Below are positions 16,380 to 24,873 of a DNA stretch of 64,000 nucleotides, one piece after another. The stretch covers positions 1-64,000 of the forward strand of contig JAEWAF010000023.1 of assembly GCA_023391815.1 (NCBI GenBank), given 5' to 3'. The DNA comes from Pseudomonadota bacterium. GTDB lineage: Bacteria > Pseudomonadota > Gammaproteobacteria > Steroidobacterales > Steroidobacteraceae. Numbering within the stretch: position 1 is the stretch's first letter; the number at the start of each line of letters is the position of its first letter. The position numbers and the translations under genes are program-made. The notes beneath the pieces were generated by a model. The model ran no database searches, had not been told where the DNA came from, and saw only the letters and a program-made list of their open reading frames with translations.

Positions 16380-18530
16380 TTATGAACCGGACTGTTGCAA
16401 ATAACGGTCGAGGAATTCGTGCGTCGCTTCGAACACGCGCCGCCAGCTTCGATGCAGGATGAAATCGTGGACTTCGTTGGGAATGACCAGCAATTCCGGC
16501 TCGACCCGGGTGTGCTCCCGCAATCCGCGAACGAGTTCGACGGTTTGATCGAACGGCACTGCGCGATCGTCATCGCCGTGCACGAGCAGTACCGGCGCGC
16601 GCCAGTTCTTGACCGCGCTCAACGCCGACGACTGCCACGCCCGCTCGGCAACTTCCGCCGACGCGCCGGGTGCGGTCAGGTCGGGAAGGATGGTCTTCCA
16701 GTTGTGCACGCCGGCCATGTCGACGCCAACGGCGAAGTCCTGCGGAAACTTCGCGAGCGCCAGCGACGTCATGATGCCGCCGTAGCTCATGCCATACACG
16801 CCGATGCGAGCAGCATCGATATCGCCGCGGCTCTTCAGATATTCAACCGCGCCACCGATATCACGAGCCTCGCTGCCACCGCCGGCGGCAAAGTCGTCCG
16901 GCTCGCGGAAATTCAATCCGTAACCTGTACCGCCGCGGTAGTTGACCGAGAGAACGACATATCCCTTCGAGGCCAGGAACTGATTCATCGCATACATATG
17001 AGTGTATGCGCCCATCGGATGCCAGCCGAGCAGCATCTGCCGCTGCGGTCCGCCGTGGAAGAACAAGACCGCCGGTTGTTTGGAGCTCTTCTTTCCGCTC
17101 GGCACGAACAATTGGCCGTGCACCGACAACCCATCGGGGCTCTTGAACACCACGCGCTCCGGAGCGACCAGACGATCGCTGGGGAATGACAGCGCCGCGC
17201 CACTCGCCGGCATCGCATTGAAGGCACCATTCGCTTGAACCAGCGCGGGAGTCATCGGATCGCGCGCCGTGCTGTGCAACGCGAACAGCGCGCCTTTCTC
17301 AGTGACCACGGGGAAGTCCTCGATGCTTTCGCCCTGGGTCGTCCGCTGCGGCTTGCCGCCCTTCGCCGACACACGCCACAGATGACGATGATCGTCATCT
17401 TCAGCGTTGGAGGAATAGATCACGTCGCGACCCGAAGCATCCAACGTCGCCGAAAATACTTCCGCGCCATCCTGTGACAACGCGACCGGACGCGCACCCT
17501 TCTGCGACAGATCGAGAGCATAGAGCCGCAACCAACCGGTCTTTTCCCACGGAAACAGCAGACGATTGTCCGCGGTCCAGAGCAAACTCGCGCTGCCCTC
17601 GATCGGCTGGAACACGCTGCCTGCACCGGCGTCGGCGGTCCATACCGGCTTGGCGCTGCCGCTCACAACATCGCCGACCCACACCGACCACGGATCGCCT
17701 GCACGCTTCGCGAAGAACGCGTCGGTCCAGAACGATATCGGCAGCGACGGATAACGAACCCACGCGAGCCGCTTGCCGTCGCGAGACCAGCGCAGGCTCA
17801 TGTCATGATCGACGCCGGGGCTCAGCCATTGAATGTTCTTCGATGAGACGTCGATGACGCCCACGATCGAGTAATCCTTGCGATTACTCACGAACCCCAG
17901 GCGCTTGCCATCCGGCGACCACGACAGCTCGCTCGCAGCGCCGGCATCCTGGATCAATTGAGTCGCCGCGTCGGATCGAGACAGATTCGCCGTCCAGATC
18001 TGACCCGCGCGCACGAACGCGACATCGTCGTTGACTGGGGAGGTGACCGCATTGCTGCCCGGTCCAAACGAGCGGATCTCGCCCGAGTCGAGGCGCACCG
18101 ACGCGATTTCCATCGCGATGGGCCCGGCGGCTGCGCTCAACGGATTGACCGGCCCGCCGCCTTCGAGACTGCCACCGCGCGAAAACACCAAAGACGAGCT
18201 GTCATGCGACCACTGCAGATCGGCGAGCTCGATCCCGTTATCCCCTTCCTGGCGAGTGAGCGGGCGCACCGCGAGCTTGCCGTCCTTGCCGAGCTGTCCC
18301 AGATAGATATTGCGCGCGCCCAGATGATTGGCGATCCAGGCGACCTGCTCGCCCTTGGGCGACGCCGTCAATCCATAAGGAAACGGCGCACTCAACAGGT
18401 CTTCGATGGTGATGGATCGGTCGGCGGCGTGCGCTGGCGGAGCGAGAGCGGCCCCGAGGCACAGGCACAGAGAAAGCAGCAGCCCCGCGCCTCGTTGCCG
18501 AGCGCGGTCTGGCAAATGGGAAAGCGTCAT
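16380..18530 (-). CDS. S9-family prolyl oligopeptidase / dipeptidyl peptidase-like enzyme, exported
   Basis: A 716-residue peptidase with a Sec signal ending in PPAHAAD. Residues ~40-430 form a WD40-like/DPPIV-type beta-propeller with repeated SWSPDGKR-like strands. The C-terminal alpha/beta hydrolase domain contains GMSYGGIM (nucleophile Ser), HGDDDRAVPF (Asp) and NEVHDF (His). S9 enzymes cut after proline or release dipeptides. It is the first gene of the three-hydrolase operon. Proline-directed cleavage would suit the nearby hydroxyproline-rich-protein genes, but it has its own promoter and lacks the shared palindrome. Confidence 0.9.
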   Translation of the reverse strand: MTLSHLPDRARQRGAGLLLSLCLCLGAALAPPAHAADRSITIEDLLSAPFPYGLTASPKGEQVAWIANHLGARNIYLGQLGKDGKLAVRPLTRQEGDNGIELADLQWSHDSSSLVFSRGGSLEGGGPVNPLSAAAGPIAMEIASVRLDSGEIRSFGPGSNAVTSPVNDDVAFVRAGQIWTANLSRSDAATQLIQDAGAASELSWSPDGKRLGFVSNRKDYSIVGVIDVSSKNIQWLSPGVDHDMSLRWSRDGKRLAWVRYPSLPISFWTDAFFAKRAGDPWSVWVGDVVSGSAKPVWTADAGAGSVFQPIEGSASLLWTADNRLLFPWEKTGWLRLYALDLSQKGARPVALSQDGAEVFSATLDASGRDVIYSSNAEDDDHRHLWRVSAKGGKPQRTTQGESIEDFPVVTEKGALFALHSTARDPMTPALVQANGAFNAMPASGAALSFPSDRLVAPERVVFKSPDGLSVHGQLFVPSGKKSSKQPAVLFFHGGPQRQMLLGWHPMGAYTHMYAMNQFLASKGYVVLSVNYRGGTGYGLNFREPDDFAAGGGSEARDIGGAVEYLKSRGDIDAARIGVYGMSYGGIMTSLALAKFPQDFAVGVDMAGVHNWKTILPDLTAPGASAEVAERAWQSSALSAVKNWRAPVLLVHGDDDRAVPFDQTVELVRGLREHTRVEPELLVIPNEVHDFILHRSWRRVFEATHEFLDRYLQQSGS

Positions 18531-18564
18531 TACGACTCCCGGATTGTTGTATCCCCCATGGGCC

Positions 18565-18613
18565 AGTCTAGGGAGGGGCCTATTCCTGTCAAGAGAATTT
18601 TCTCCATACAGGA
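18565..18613 (-). promoter_or_regulatory. Sigma70-like promoter with overlapping nested dyad upstream of the S9 operon
   Basis: On the leftward strand a perfect TTGACA (-35, 18587-18592) is followed after 16 bp by TAGACT (-10, 18565-18570), about 35 bp before the S9 start. Overlapping the -35 are two nested inverted repeats: outer TCCTGT (18584-18589) with ACAGGA (18608-18613) and inner GAGAA (18593-18597) with TTCTC (18600-18604). This fits a repressor or activator site; the adjacent XRE-cupin regulator is an obvious candidate, by position only. Confidence 0.5.
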
Positions 18614-18692
18614 TAAACTCCTCCGAATGGAGATTACCGGAGCAAAATTAAGCCGCTCGTCGCCGATGGCGGCGAGGCGCGAGCGCGGGCAG

Positions 18693-19421
18693 TTACGCCG
18701 CGCCGGCGCGCCGCTTGGCCTTTGCGGGGGCCTTCTTGTGGGCGGGAGATTTCGCCAGTTTCGGCTTCTCGGCGAGGTCGGTCTTGGCAGGTTTGGGCGC
18801 TTCGCCGCGCGCCTGAGAAATCAGCTCCTGCTGAAGGTTGGCCGCGGCCGAGGCACACACGGCGAGCACCGTCGCTTCCTCGAATCCGTCGGCGACGAGG
18901 TAGCCGTGGCCCATTTCGCTGTCGAGATAGATGTATTCGCCGGCTCGCAACGTAATCGGATCGTAAAACTCCGAGTGCACCTCGATGGCGCCTTCGAGCA
19001 CGTACACGAATTCCTCGCCGGCATGACGCAGCAGCTCGCCGAACTCCTGCATGGTCCTGGAGCGCACGCGGCTGATGATCGGGATCATGATCTTGCCGCG
19101 CAGCTCGGTGCACAGATAGCGATAATCGTAATTCTTGGTTTCCACGCCCAGGCCGTCGGCGCTTTGGCCGACGCTCCGACGCGCCATGCCCTTGGGCTGC
19201 GGCGCGACCGGCGAGGCGTTGAGAAAGTCCGACAGGCTCATGCCGAGCTTGTCGCTCAGATCCACCAGCTTGTCATAGGTCAACGTGAGGTGACCCTTCT
19301 CGACCTTGGCGAGCGTCGAAAGCGGAATCGCCACGTGCTGGCTCATCTCGGCGAGCGTCCAGCCGTTGCTGGTGCGGATGTGCCTAACGATATTTCCCAG
19401 GCTGGGCTTGGCCTTTACCAT
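18693..19421 (-). CDS. XRE-cupin transcriptional regulator with Lys/Ala-rich tail
   Basis: A 242-residue regulator. Residues ~5-65 form an XRE-type helix-turn-helix (GWTLAEMSQHVAIPLSTLAKVEKG). Residues ~115-190 form a cupin_2 sensor domain (EEFVYVLEGAIEVH, then DSEMGHGYLV). The last ~40 residues are rich in Lys, Ala and Pro (KPKLAKSPAHKKAPAKAKRR), like AlgP or histone H1 tails. This class usually senses amino acids, polyamines or small acids. It lies between the S9 operon and divergent ilvE. A TTG three codons upstream is an alternative start; no strong ribosome-binding site is seen for either. Confidence 0.87.
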   Translation of the reverse strand: MVKAKPSLGNIVRHIRTSNGWTLAEMSQHVAIPLSTLAKVEKGHLTLTYDKLVDLSDKLGMSLSDFLNASPVAPQPKGMARRSVGQSADGLGVETKNYDYRYLCTELRGKIMIPIISRVRSRTMQEFGELLRHAGEEFVYVLEGAIEVHSEFYDPITLRAGEYIYLDSEMGHGYLVADGFEEATVLAVCASAAANLQQELISQARGEAPKPAKTDLAEKPKLAKSPAHKKAPAKAKRRAGAA

Positions 19422-19486
19422 ACAATGCAAATCATAACGTCAGCGCTGCTCCTATGCAGCTTGCTTTGCGTCCTCGAGGATCACAC

Positions 19487-20560
19487 ATGACTTTTACGAT
19501 CACACCGCACGCTTCACCCGTCAGCACGCAGGCCCGCGAGAAAGCCCTCGAGGATCCCGGCTTCGGTCGCGTATTCACGGATCACATGGTGACGCTGCGC
19601 TGGACCGTCAAAGGCGGCTGGCACGATGGCAAGGTCACGGCGCGCGCACCGCTGGCGATCGACCCGGCCTGTGCAGTGCTTCACTACGCGCAGGAAGTGT
19701 TCGAAGGCATGAAAGCGTATCGCACCGCCAAGGGCGAAATCGTGCTTTTTCGTCCGGACATGAATGCGACGCGCTTTGCCCGCTCGGCCGAACGCCTGGC
19801 CATGCCGGCCATGCCGGAGGCGCTGTTCATCCAGGCGGTCGAAGAACTGGTGAAGATCGATAAGGACTGGGTGCCGAGCGGCGCGGGCAGCCTGTACCTG
19901 CGGCCTTTCATGTTCGCGAGCGAGGCGTTCCTCGGCGTGCGCCCGGCCCAGGAATACATCTTCTGCGTGATCGCCTGCCCCGTCGGCCCGTACTTCAAGG
20001 GCGGCGACAAGCCCCTGAAGCTGTGGGTGTCGGATAAATACACTCGCGCGGCTCCCGGCGGTACCGGGGCGGCGAAGTGCGGCGGCAATTACGCCGCGAG
20101 CCTGATCGCTCAAGCCGAAGCGGCCGAGCATGGTTGCGATCAAGTGGTGTTCCTCGACGCCGCCGAACATCGTTGGATCGAAGAGCTCGGCGGTATGAAT
20201 TTGTTCTTCGTGATGAGCGACGGCTCGATCGTCACACCGCCGCTGACCGGAACGATTCTGCCAGGCATCACCCGCACCAGCATCATCGAAATCGCGCGCA
20301 GCATGGGAATGAAGGTTTCCGAAACGCCCTACTCGATGGATCAATGGCGCTCCGACGCGGAGAGCGGCAAGCTCAGCGAAGCTTTCGCCTGCGGCACGGC
20401 CGCGGTCGTCGCGAGCATCGGTGAGATCGTGAGCTCGTCGGGCTCGTTCCGTGTTCCCAATGCGCAGGGCGCGACGGTCGCGAGCAAGCTCAAAGAGCAG
20501 TTGGTGGGAATTCAGCGCGGCAGCATCGCCGATTCACGCGGCTGGGTCCGCAAGGTCTGA
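19487..20560 (+). CDS. ilvE: Branched-chain amino acid aminotransferase
   Basis: A 357-residue fold-type IV PLP aminotransferase. EVFEGMKAYRT and LFRPDMNATRFARSAERL near residues 60-95 and GTGAAKCGGNYAAS near residue 195 match the longer IlvE/BcaT branch; the Lys of AAKCGG is the predicted PLP lysine. It carries out the last step of Leu, Ile and Val synthesis or the first step of their breakdown. GAGGA eight bases before the ATG sets the start, 11 codons inside the longest frame. It is monocistronic and divergent from the XRE-cupin gene, with a strong hairpin after its stop. Confidence 0.93.
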   Translation: MTFTITPHASPVSTQAREKALEDPGFGRVFTDHMVTLRWTVKGGWHDGKVTARAPLAIDPACAVLHYAQEVFEGMKAYRTAKGEIVLFRPDMNATRFARSAERLAMPAMPEALFIQAVEELVKIDKDWVPSGAGSLYLRPFMFASEAFLGVRPAQEYIFCVIACPVGPYFKGGDKPLKLWVSDKYTRAAPGGTGAAKCGGNYAASLIAQAEAAEHGCDQVVFLDAAEHRWIEELGGMNLFFVMSDGSIVTPPLTGTILPGITRTSIIEIARSMGMKVSETPYSMDQWRSDAESGKLSEAFACGTAAVVASIGEIVSSSGSFRVPNAQGATVASKLKEQLVGIQRGSIADSRGWVRKV

Positions 20561-20576
20561 CCCGACTTGGGTTGCG

Positions 20577-20608
20577 CTCGGATCGATGGCGCGAGCCGTC
20601 GATCCGAG
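20577..20608. terminator. Hairpin between converging ilvE and MBL-rhodanese genes
   Basis: CTCGGATCGA (20577-20586) and TCGATCCGAG (20599-20608) form a perfect 10-bp stem, and the 12-base loop contains GGC/GCC that could add three pairs. It sits between two converging stop codons. No T-run follows, so a bidirectional terminator role is likely but not certain. Confidence 0.6.
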
Positions 20609-20616
20609 TGTGACGT

Positions 20617-21651
20617 TCAGCTGCCAGCGACCGTCGGATAGCCCGCCTCACGCCAGGCTTTCATTCCACCGTCCAAGGCCACCGCGCCCTTGAAGCCCAT
20701 CTGTCGCAACGTGGCGGTCGCCAGCGTCGACACTCTGCCGAACTCACAATAGACCAGAATCCGACGCGTCGGATCGGGCAGCTCCTGATTCACGCGCAAC
20801 TCCAACTGCCCGCGCGGCAGGTGCTGTGCGCCTTGAATGTGACCTTCCTGGAACGCATCGCGCTCGCGTACGTCGAGCACGATGAAATCACATCTGTCGC
20901 TCTCGACGCACGCCTTCAACTCCGAGAGCGACATGAAAGGCACAGCCGCGGCCGCTTCGGCCAACATCTGCGCGACCGTTTTGCCGCCTGTCATGTTCGT
21001 ACGCAGTGCCTCGGTGATATGCGTCGGCATCGTCAGATTGAGGTTCTGCATCATCTCGATGAAAGCGCCGCGATCGCGTTGTTGAAGGCGCGGGTTCTCG
21101 GCGAGCTCCTGGCCGATGGTCGTGTGCGTACGACCTTTGTATTCATGGGCCGGAAAGACTTTCGTCCCGGGGTCCAGCTTCAACACGTGGTTGAAGAGGC
21201 TGTCGTAGAGCGCACTGGCATCGCCGGTCGGCAGGTCAGTGCGACCGGTCGCGCCGATGAGTAAGGTATCGCCGGTGAAGACGCGATCCTGCACTGTCAG
21301 ACACATGGAATCGCTCGTATGCCCGGGCGTGTGCATCGCCTGAATTCGCAGCTTGCCGACGACCAGCAATTCGCCGGTTTGCAGCCGCAGATCGACGAAC
21401 GGGGCGGGGCTCGCGCCATGCATCACCACCGGAACATTGAGCTGGCGGGCCAACTCCTGCGTGCCAGAGAAATGATCCGCGTGTGTATGAGTATCCACCA
21501 GATACTTGATTCGCAGCCCATGCCGCGCGGCCACGGCGAGATAACGATCGATCTGGCTCAGCTCGGGATCGATCAACGCCGCGGCGCAGGTCTCTTCACA
21601 GCCAACGAGATAGGAGCGGCATCCCCCGGAGACCACGGTTTCGAACAACAT
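20617..21651 (-). CDS. MBL-fold hydrolase fused to rhodanese domain (persulfide dioxygenase-like)
   Basis: A 344-residue two-domain protein. Residues ~1-240 are a metallo-beta-lactamase fold with VDTHTHADHFSG (metal-binding THxHxDH), a GHTSDSM His and FPAHEYKG, as in ETHE1-type persulfide dioxygenases. Residues ~245-344 are a rhodanese domain whose active-site loop reads VYCEFGRVS, so the catalytic Cys is present. The likely role is oxidation of glutathione persulfide to sulfite coupled to sulfur transfer. The chosen start is the Met of MLFETVVSGG, the usual family N-terminus, 39 codons inside the open frame. Confidence 0.85.
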   Translation of the reverse strand: MLFETVVSGGCRSYLVGCEETCAAALIDPELSQIDRYLAVAARHGLRIKYLVDTHTHADHFSGTQELARQLNVPVVMHGASPAPFVDLRLQTGELLVVGKLRIQAMHTPGHTSDSMCLTVQDRVFTGDTLLIGATGRTDLPTGDASALYDSLFNHVLKLDPGTKVFPAHEYKGRTHTTIGQELAENPRLQQRDRGAFIEMMQNLNLTMPTHITEALRTNMTGGKTVAQMLAEAAAAVPFMSLSELKACVESDRCDFIVLDVRERDAFQEGHIQGAQHLPRGQLELRVNQELPDPTRRILVYCEFGRVSTLATATLRQMGFKGAVALDGGMKAWREAGYPTVAGS

Positions 21652-21783
21652 GACACGCTCCAGGCCGAAGTGCACTGGCGAGGATCGTAGTGGCAAGTCG
21701 GCGAGAGTCGCAATAGCACCTCTTGTAAGGCGTCGGCTCGCCCCCACTTTCCGATCCGATATCAACAACGACAGAAGCCTGGC

Positions 21784-22032
21784 ATGGACTCGCTCATTCG
21801 CTTCATTGCGGTCACCATCGCGATCGCAGCCGTCATCATCGGGGCCGCCGTGGGCGGCACTGCCGCGGTCAAATGGGCCCGCAAGGGATCGCCGCTCGCG
21901 AGCATCGTCAGCTGGGCGTTGCTATTACCCACGGCTGGGATGAATCCCAAGCCGCCACCCCAGGAACAAGTGGAACAGGTCGCTAGAGAGCGGAGGACGA
22001 AGAGAGAAAACGAATCGGGCGCCGATGTGTGA
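21784..22032 (+). CDS. Small single-span membrane protein, unknown function
   Basis: An 82-residue protein with one or two hydrophobic helices (residues 5-30, AVTIAIAAVIIGAAVGGTAAV; a second weaker one near 40-52) and a charged C-terminal tail (RERRTKRENESG). I do not recognise the family. It begins 132 bp from the divergent MBL-rhodanese start and ends 24 bp before the converging GNAT gene. The ribosome-binding site is weak, but the hydrophobic/charged layout looks genuine and no other gene occupies the space. Confidence 0.5.
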   Translation: MDSLIRFIAVTIAIAAVIIGAAVGGTAAVKWARKGSPLASIVSWALLLPTAGMNPKPPPQEQVEQVARERRTKRENESGADV

Positions 22033-22055
22033 TGTCGGCGCCGGGCGGCATCGTC

Positions 22056-22583
22056 TCACCGTTTCAGAATGAACTCCCGATCCACTGTCTTGCCTACCGG
22101 AAAGCCGTACTCGCCGACCTTGCTGAAGCCGTAGCGCTGATAGAAACGCTGCGCGCCGTAGTTCTCCGACCAGACGCCGATATATAACGGCGCGCGCCCT
22201 TGCGAGGCGAGCCATTCGAGACCGAGGTCCATCAATCGCCGGCCGAGCCGAAGGTTGTGAAACTCAGCGAGCACATACAGCTGCTGTATCTCGCCCGCTT
22301 GTGCTTCGAGATTCTCCACCGGCAGTTTGCAGGCACCGACCGCGATGAAGCCGATCTTTCGTCCGCTCCGATGCTCGACCACGAACACGCCGCGGGTGGG
22401 ATCGCTGAGCGAGCGAGCCCAGCTTTCCGGGCTGTGACTCTTCGACAAGAACGCCTGCAGATCTTCGGGTGGATACAAGTGCCCGAACGTTTCGCTGAAC
22501 GTCGCGCCGCCTAATTCGGCCATGGCCGCGGCGTCGCTTTGAGTGGCTTTGCGGATGGAGATTGAATCGGGAGTGAGAGTCAT
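22056..22583 (-). CDS. GNAT-family N-acetyltransferase
   Basis: A 175-residue acetyltransferase. SISIRKATQSDAAAMAEL is the usual GNAT start; the acetyl-CoA motif A region reads IQQLYVLAEFHNLRLGRRLMD, and the C-terminal GAQRFYQRYGFSKVGE is motif B. The acceptor is unknown. It follows the MOSC gene by 30 bp on the same strand, or abuts it if the upstream TTG at 22613 is used instead of this ATG. Confidence 0.85.
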   Translation of the reverse strand: MTLTPDSISIRKATQSDAAAMAELGGATFSETFGHLYPPEDLQAFLSKSHSPESWARSLSDPTRGVFVVEHRSGRKIGFIAVGACKLPVENLEAQAGEIQQLYVLAEFHNLRLGRRLMDLGLEWLASQGRAPLYIGVWSENYGAQRFYQRYGFSKVGEYGFPVGKTVDREFILKR

Positions 22584-22613
22584 GGTCGTCGACGGAACAC
22601 GGGAATGAGCCAA

Positions 22614-23300
22614 CTATGCCACGTCGCCACCGGACTGTTCCATTCGCCGCGACCAGTCCTCGATCTGGGACGAGTGCAGCCGACGTTCGAACAAGCGCCG
22701 CCAGCTCGGCGGCAGCGGCAACTCGAGCAGCGGCTCGATCACGGCCGGGTCTACTTCGCGATCTCTGATAATCGTGAGGACGCGCGCGATGGTCCATTCC
22801 GGATAGGGACGGTCCAGGATTTCGATGTGATCGCCGGCGCGGAGCTCACCGGGTTCGAGAACGCGCAAGTACCATCCCGCGCGCAGGCTCTCCTGAACCT
22901 GCGCGGCCATGTCCGAAACACCAAAGCGTAGATTGAGCTTGAAGCACGGTTGCCGTCCCTGGCTCACCTCGAATATGACAGAGCCGATGCGCCAGCGGTC
23001 GGCGATGCATACGTCATGTTCATCCATGCCCTCGATACTCAGGTTTTCTCCAAAAGCACCCGGCGCCTGCAGTAGCGGATGGCTTGGAAACCGTTGCTGC
23101 CAAATGGAGTAATGCGCCCGCGGATAGCAGTGCACTGCCTTGTCCACGCCCCCGTGCACTCGCAGGTCTGCCTGACTGTCCCCCACCAGGCCGAGCGCCG
23201 TCACTCGCTGAGCGCCGCTCACCGGTTTCTTGTCGATACCGCTGAGCGTGCGACCCAGGGGACGAACGCTGCCGCTAAGAACCGCGAGTACGCTTGCCAT
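22614..23300 (-). CDS. MOSC domain protein, YiiM-like
   Basis: A 228-residue MOSC protein. The order VSGAQRVTALGLVGDSQAD, VHGGVDKAVHCYPRAHY, PGAFGENLSIEGM and GRQPCFKLNLRFG is characteristic of the YiiM group, followed by the C-terminal 3-alpha domain (WTIARVLTIIRDRE). The Cys of QPCFKL is the predicted molybdenum-cofactor ligand. YiiM-type proteins reduce N-hydroxylated compounds. It is transcribed in line with the AhpD-like gene (18-bp gap) and the GNAT gene. Confidence 0.88.
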   Translation of the reverse strand: MASVLAVLSGSVRPLGRTLSGIDKKPVSGAQRVTALGLVGDSQADLRVHGGVDKAVHCYPRAHYSIWQQRFPSHPLLQAPGAFGENLSIEGMDEHDVCIADRWRIGSVIFEVSQGRQPCFKLNLRFGVSDMAAQVQESLRAGWYLRVLEPGELRAGDHIEILDRPYPEWTIARVLTIIRDREVDPAVIEPLLELPLPPSWRRLFERRLHSSQIEDWSRRMEQSGGDVA

Positions 23301-23318
23301 CGTGTCCTCTCAACTAGC

Positions 23319-23858
23319 TCAGCGCCGCAACTTCACCGACGGGAAGTCCACCGGCACCGCGAACGCCACGTTGACGTAGTTGGTGAACAAGTTCAACGCG
23401 ACGTGCGCCACGATCTCAACCACCTCCTCATCATCGAAACCCGCCGCTTTCAAGGCACCCACGTCGGCTGCATTTACCTGTCCGCGCTTCTCCACCAACA
23501 GCAGAGCGAAGCGCAACGCTGCCGCTGTTCTCGGATCGGCAGACTGCCCTTCCTGCGCAAGCGACATCTCTTCAGCTGTCGCGCCCGCCTTCCGACCGAG
23601 CGCGGTGTGCGCGGCGAGGCAGTACTCACAAGCATTGCGATCGGCCACGGCTACCGCGATCTGCTCGCCCAGCTTCGCGGGAATCTTTCCACCGCTCAAT
23701 GCAGCGAATGAGCCCCACATGCTCTTCAACGCAGCGGAAGAATTGGCGACTGCCTTGAACATGTTCGGAGTTACGCCGAGAGCACTCTGGATCTGCGACA
23801 GCAGAGCATGCCGGTCTTCGGTGGTGTGCCGGGGATCGACGAGAGCGATACGAGTCAT
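23319..23858 (-). CDS. AhpD-like carboxymuconolactone decarboxylase-family protein
   Basis: A 179-residue CMD-family protein. The active-site motif is CEYCLAAH (CxxC plus His) near residue 77, as in AhpD alkylhydroperoxidases, preceded by LGEQIAVAVADRN. Its role is probably thiol-based peroxide reduction. The gene is divergent from an AraC regulator with only 81 bp between the starts, an arrangement often seen for a regulator and its target. The downstream MOSC and GNAT genes may share its promoter. Confidence 0.85.
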   Translation of the reverse strand: MTRIALVDPRHTTEDRHALLSQIQSALGVTPNMFKAVANSSAALKSMWGSFAALSGGKIPAKLGEQIAVAVADRNACEYCLAAHTALGRKAGATAEEMSLAQEGQSADPRTAAALRFALLLVEKRGQVNAADVGALKAAGFDDEEVVEIVAHVALNLFTNYVNVAFAVPVDFPSVKLRR

Positions 23859-23939
23859 CGAGCTAACCTCTTCAGTGGAGCCGTTGCATCGGCGGCGAGC
23901 GGGTTGAATATTGCGCTCGTCGCTCGGATCATAGGCGTC

Positions 23940-24833
23940 ATGAAGTCCACTAAACGCGTCCCATCGTCCAGAATTCCGTCACTCGGCGTCGATCGACTCT
24001 CCGCGCTCCTGGAACGGTTCAGGGTGCGGGCAGCGCTGTTTCACACCGGGGCTCTGTGCGGCACCACCGTTTATCAGCCGCAGCCAGGTCGTGCTTTTCT
24101 GCATGTTCTGCGTCGTGGCGAAATGGAGGTGCGACATCGCGCGGGCGACACCCAGCTGACCCGATTTCGCCTCACCGAGCCGACGGTGCTGCTTTATCCC
24201 AGACCGCTTCGGCATACCTTTGTGAATCCGCCTCGCGAGGGCTCGGATCTCACTTGCGCGACGCTCGACTTCAGCGGCGGCGAACACAATCCGATCGTGC
24301 AAGCGCTGCCGTCGATGCTCAGAGTGCCGGTCACTGCGGTGGACGGCTTGATGCCCGCGCTCGATCTGCTGTTCGCCGAGGCCGACCGCGTCCGTTGCGG
24401 CTCGCGCCTGCTGGCGGATCGACTATTCGAAGTGGTGCTGATTCAGCTGCTGCGCTGGATTCTGGATCATCCCGAGCAGGCGGGCGTGTCCAGTGGCCTC
24501 ATCATGGGTTTGTCTCATGCGCGGCTGGCTCGAGCGTTGGTGGCCGTGCATCGATCGCCGAGCGAGGACTGGTCACTGACAAAGATGGCGGTGACCGCTG
24601 GCATGTCGCGAAGTGCCTTCGCCGACACTTTCAAATCAGTCACGGGCACGACGCCAGCGGCCTATCTCACCGATTGGCGCATGAGCCTGGCCGCTTCCAT
24701 GATGCGCTCCGGGCAGCCCATCAAAACGATCGCGGCCGAGCTGGGATTCGGCAGCGGCTCTTCGCTGGCGAAAGCTTTCAAGCAGCGGTTCGGTGCGTCG
24801 CCTCGCGAGTGGCTGGCCGCCGACGGATACTGA
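23940..24833 (+). CDS. AraC-family transcriptional regulator (cupin_6 type)
   Basis: A 297-residue regulator. The N-terminal ~180 residues (LSALLERFRVRAALFHTGALCG, FLHVLRRGEMEVRH) match the cupin_6 sensor domain; the C-terminal ~100 residues carry two helix-turn-helix units (WSLTKMAVTAGMSRSAFADTFKS and PIKTIAAELGFGSGSSLAKAFKQRFG). The chosen ATG gives a Lys-rich N-terminus typical of the family, though the open frame runs 44 codons upstream through the divergent gene. It most likely controls the divergent AhpD-like gene. Confidence 0.9.
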   Translation: MKSTKRVPSSRIPSLGVDRLSALLERFRVRAALFHTGALCGTTVYQPQPGRAFLHVLRRGEMEVRHRAGDTQLTRFRLTEPTVLLYPRPLRHTFVNPPREGSDLTCATLDFSGGEHNPIVQALPSMLRVPVTAVDGLMPALDLLFAEADRVRCGSRLLADRLFEVVLIQLLRWILDHPEQAGVSSGLIMGLSHARLARALVAVHRSPSEDWSLTKMAVTAGMSRSAFADTFKSVTGTTPAAYLTDWRMSLAASMMRSGQPIKTIAAELGFGSGSSLAKAFKQRFGASPREWLAADGY

Positions 24834-24873
24834 AAGACATCGCGCCACTCCCAACTGCCGACGGTCCGGCGTG

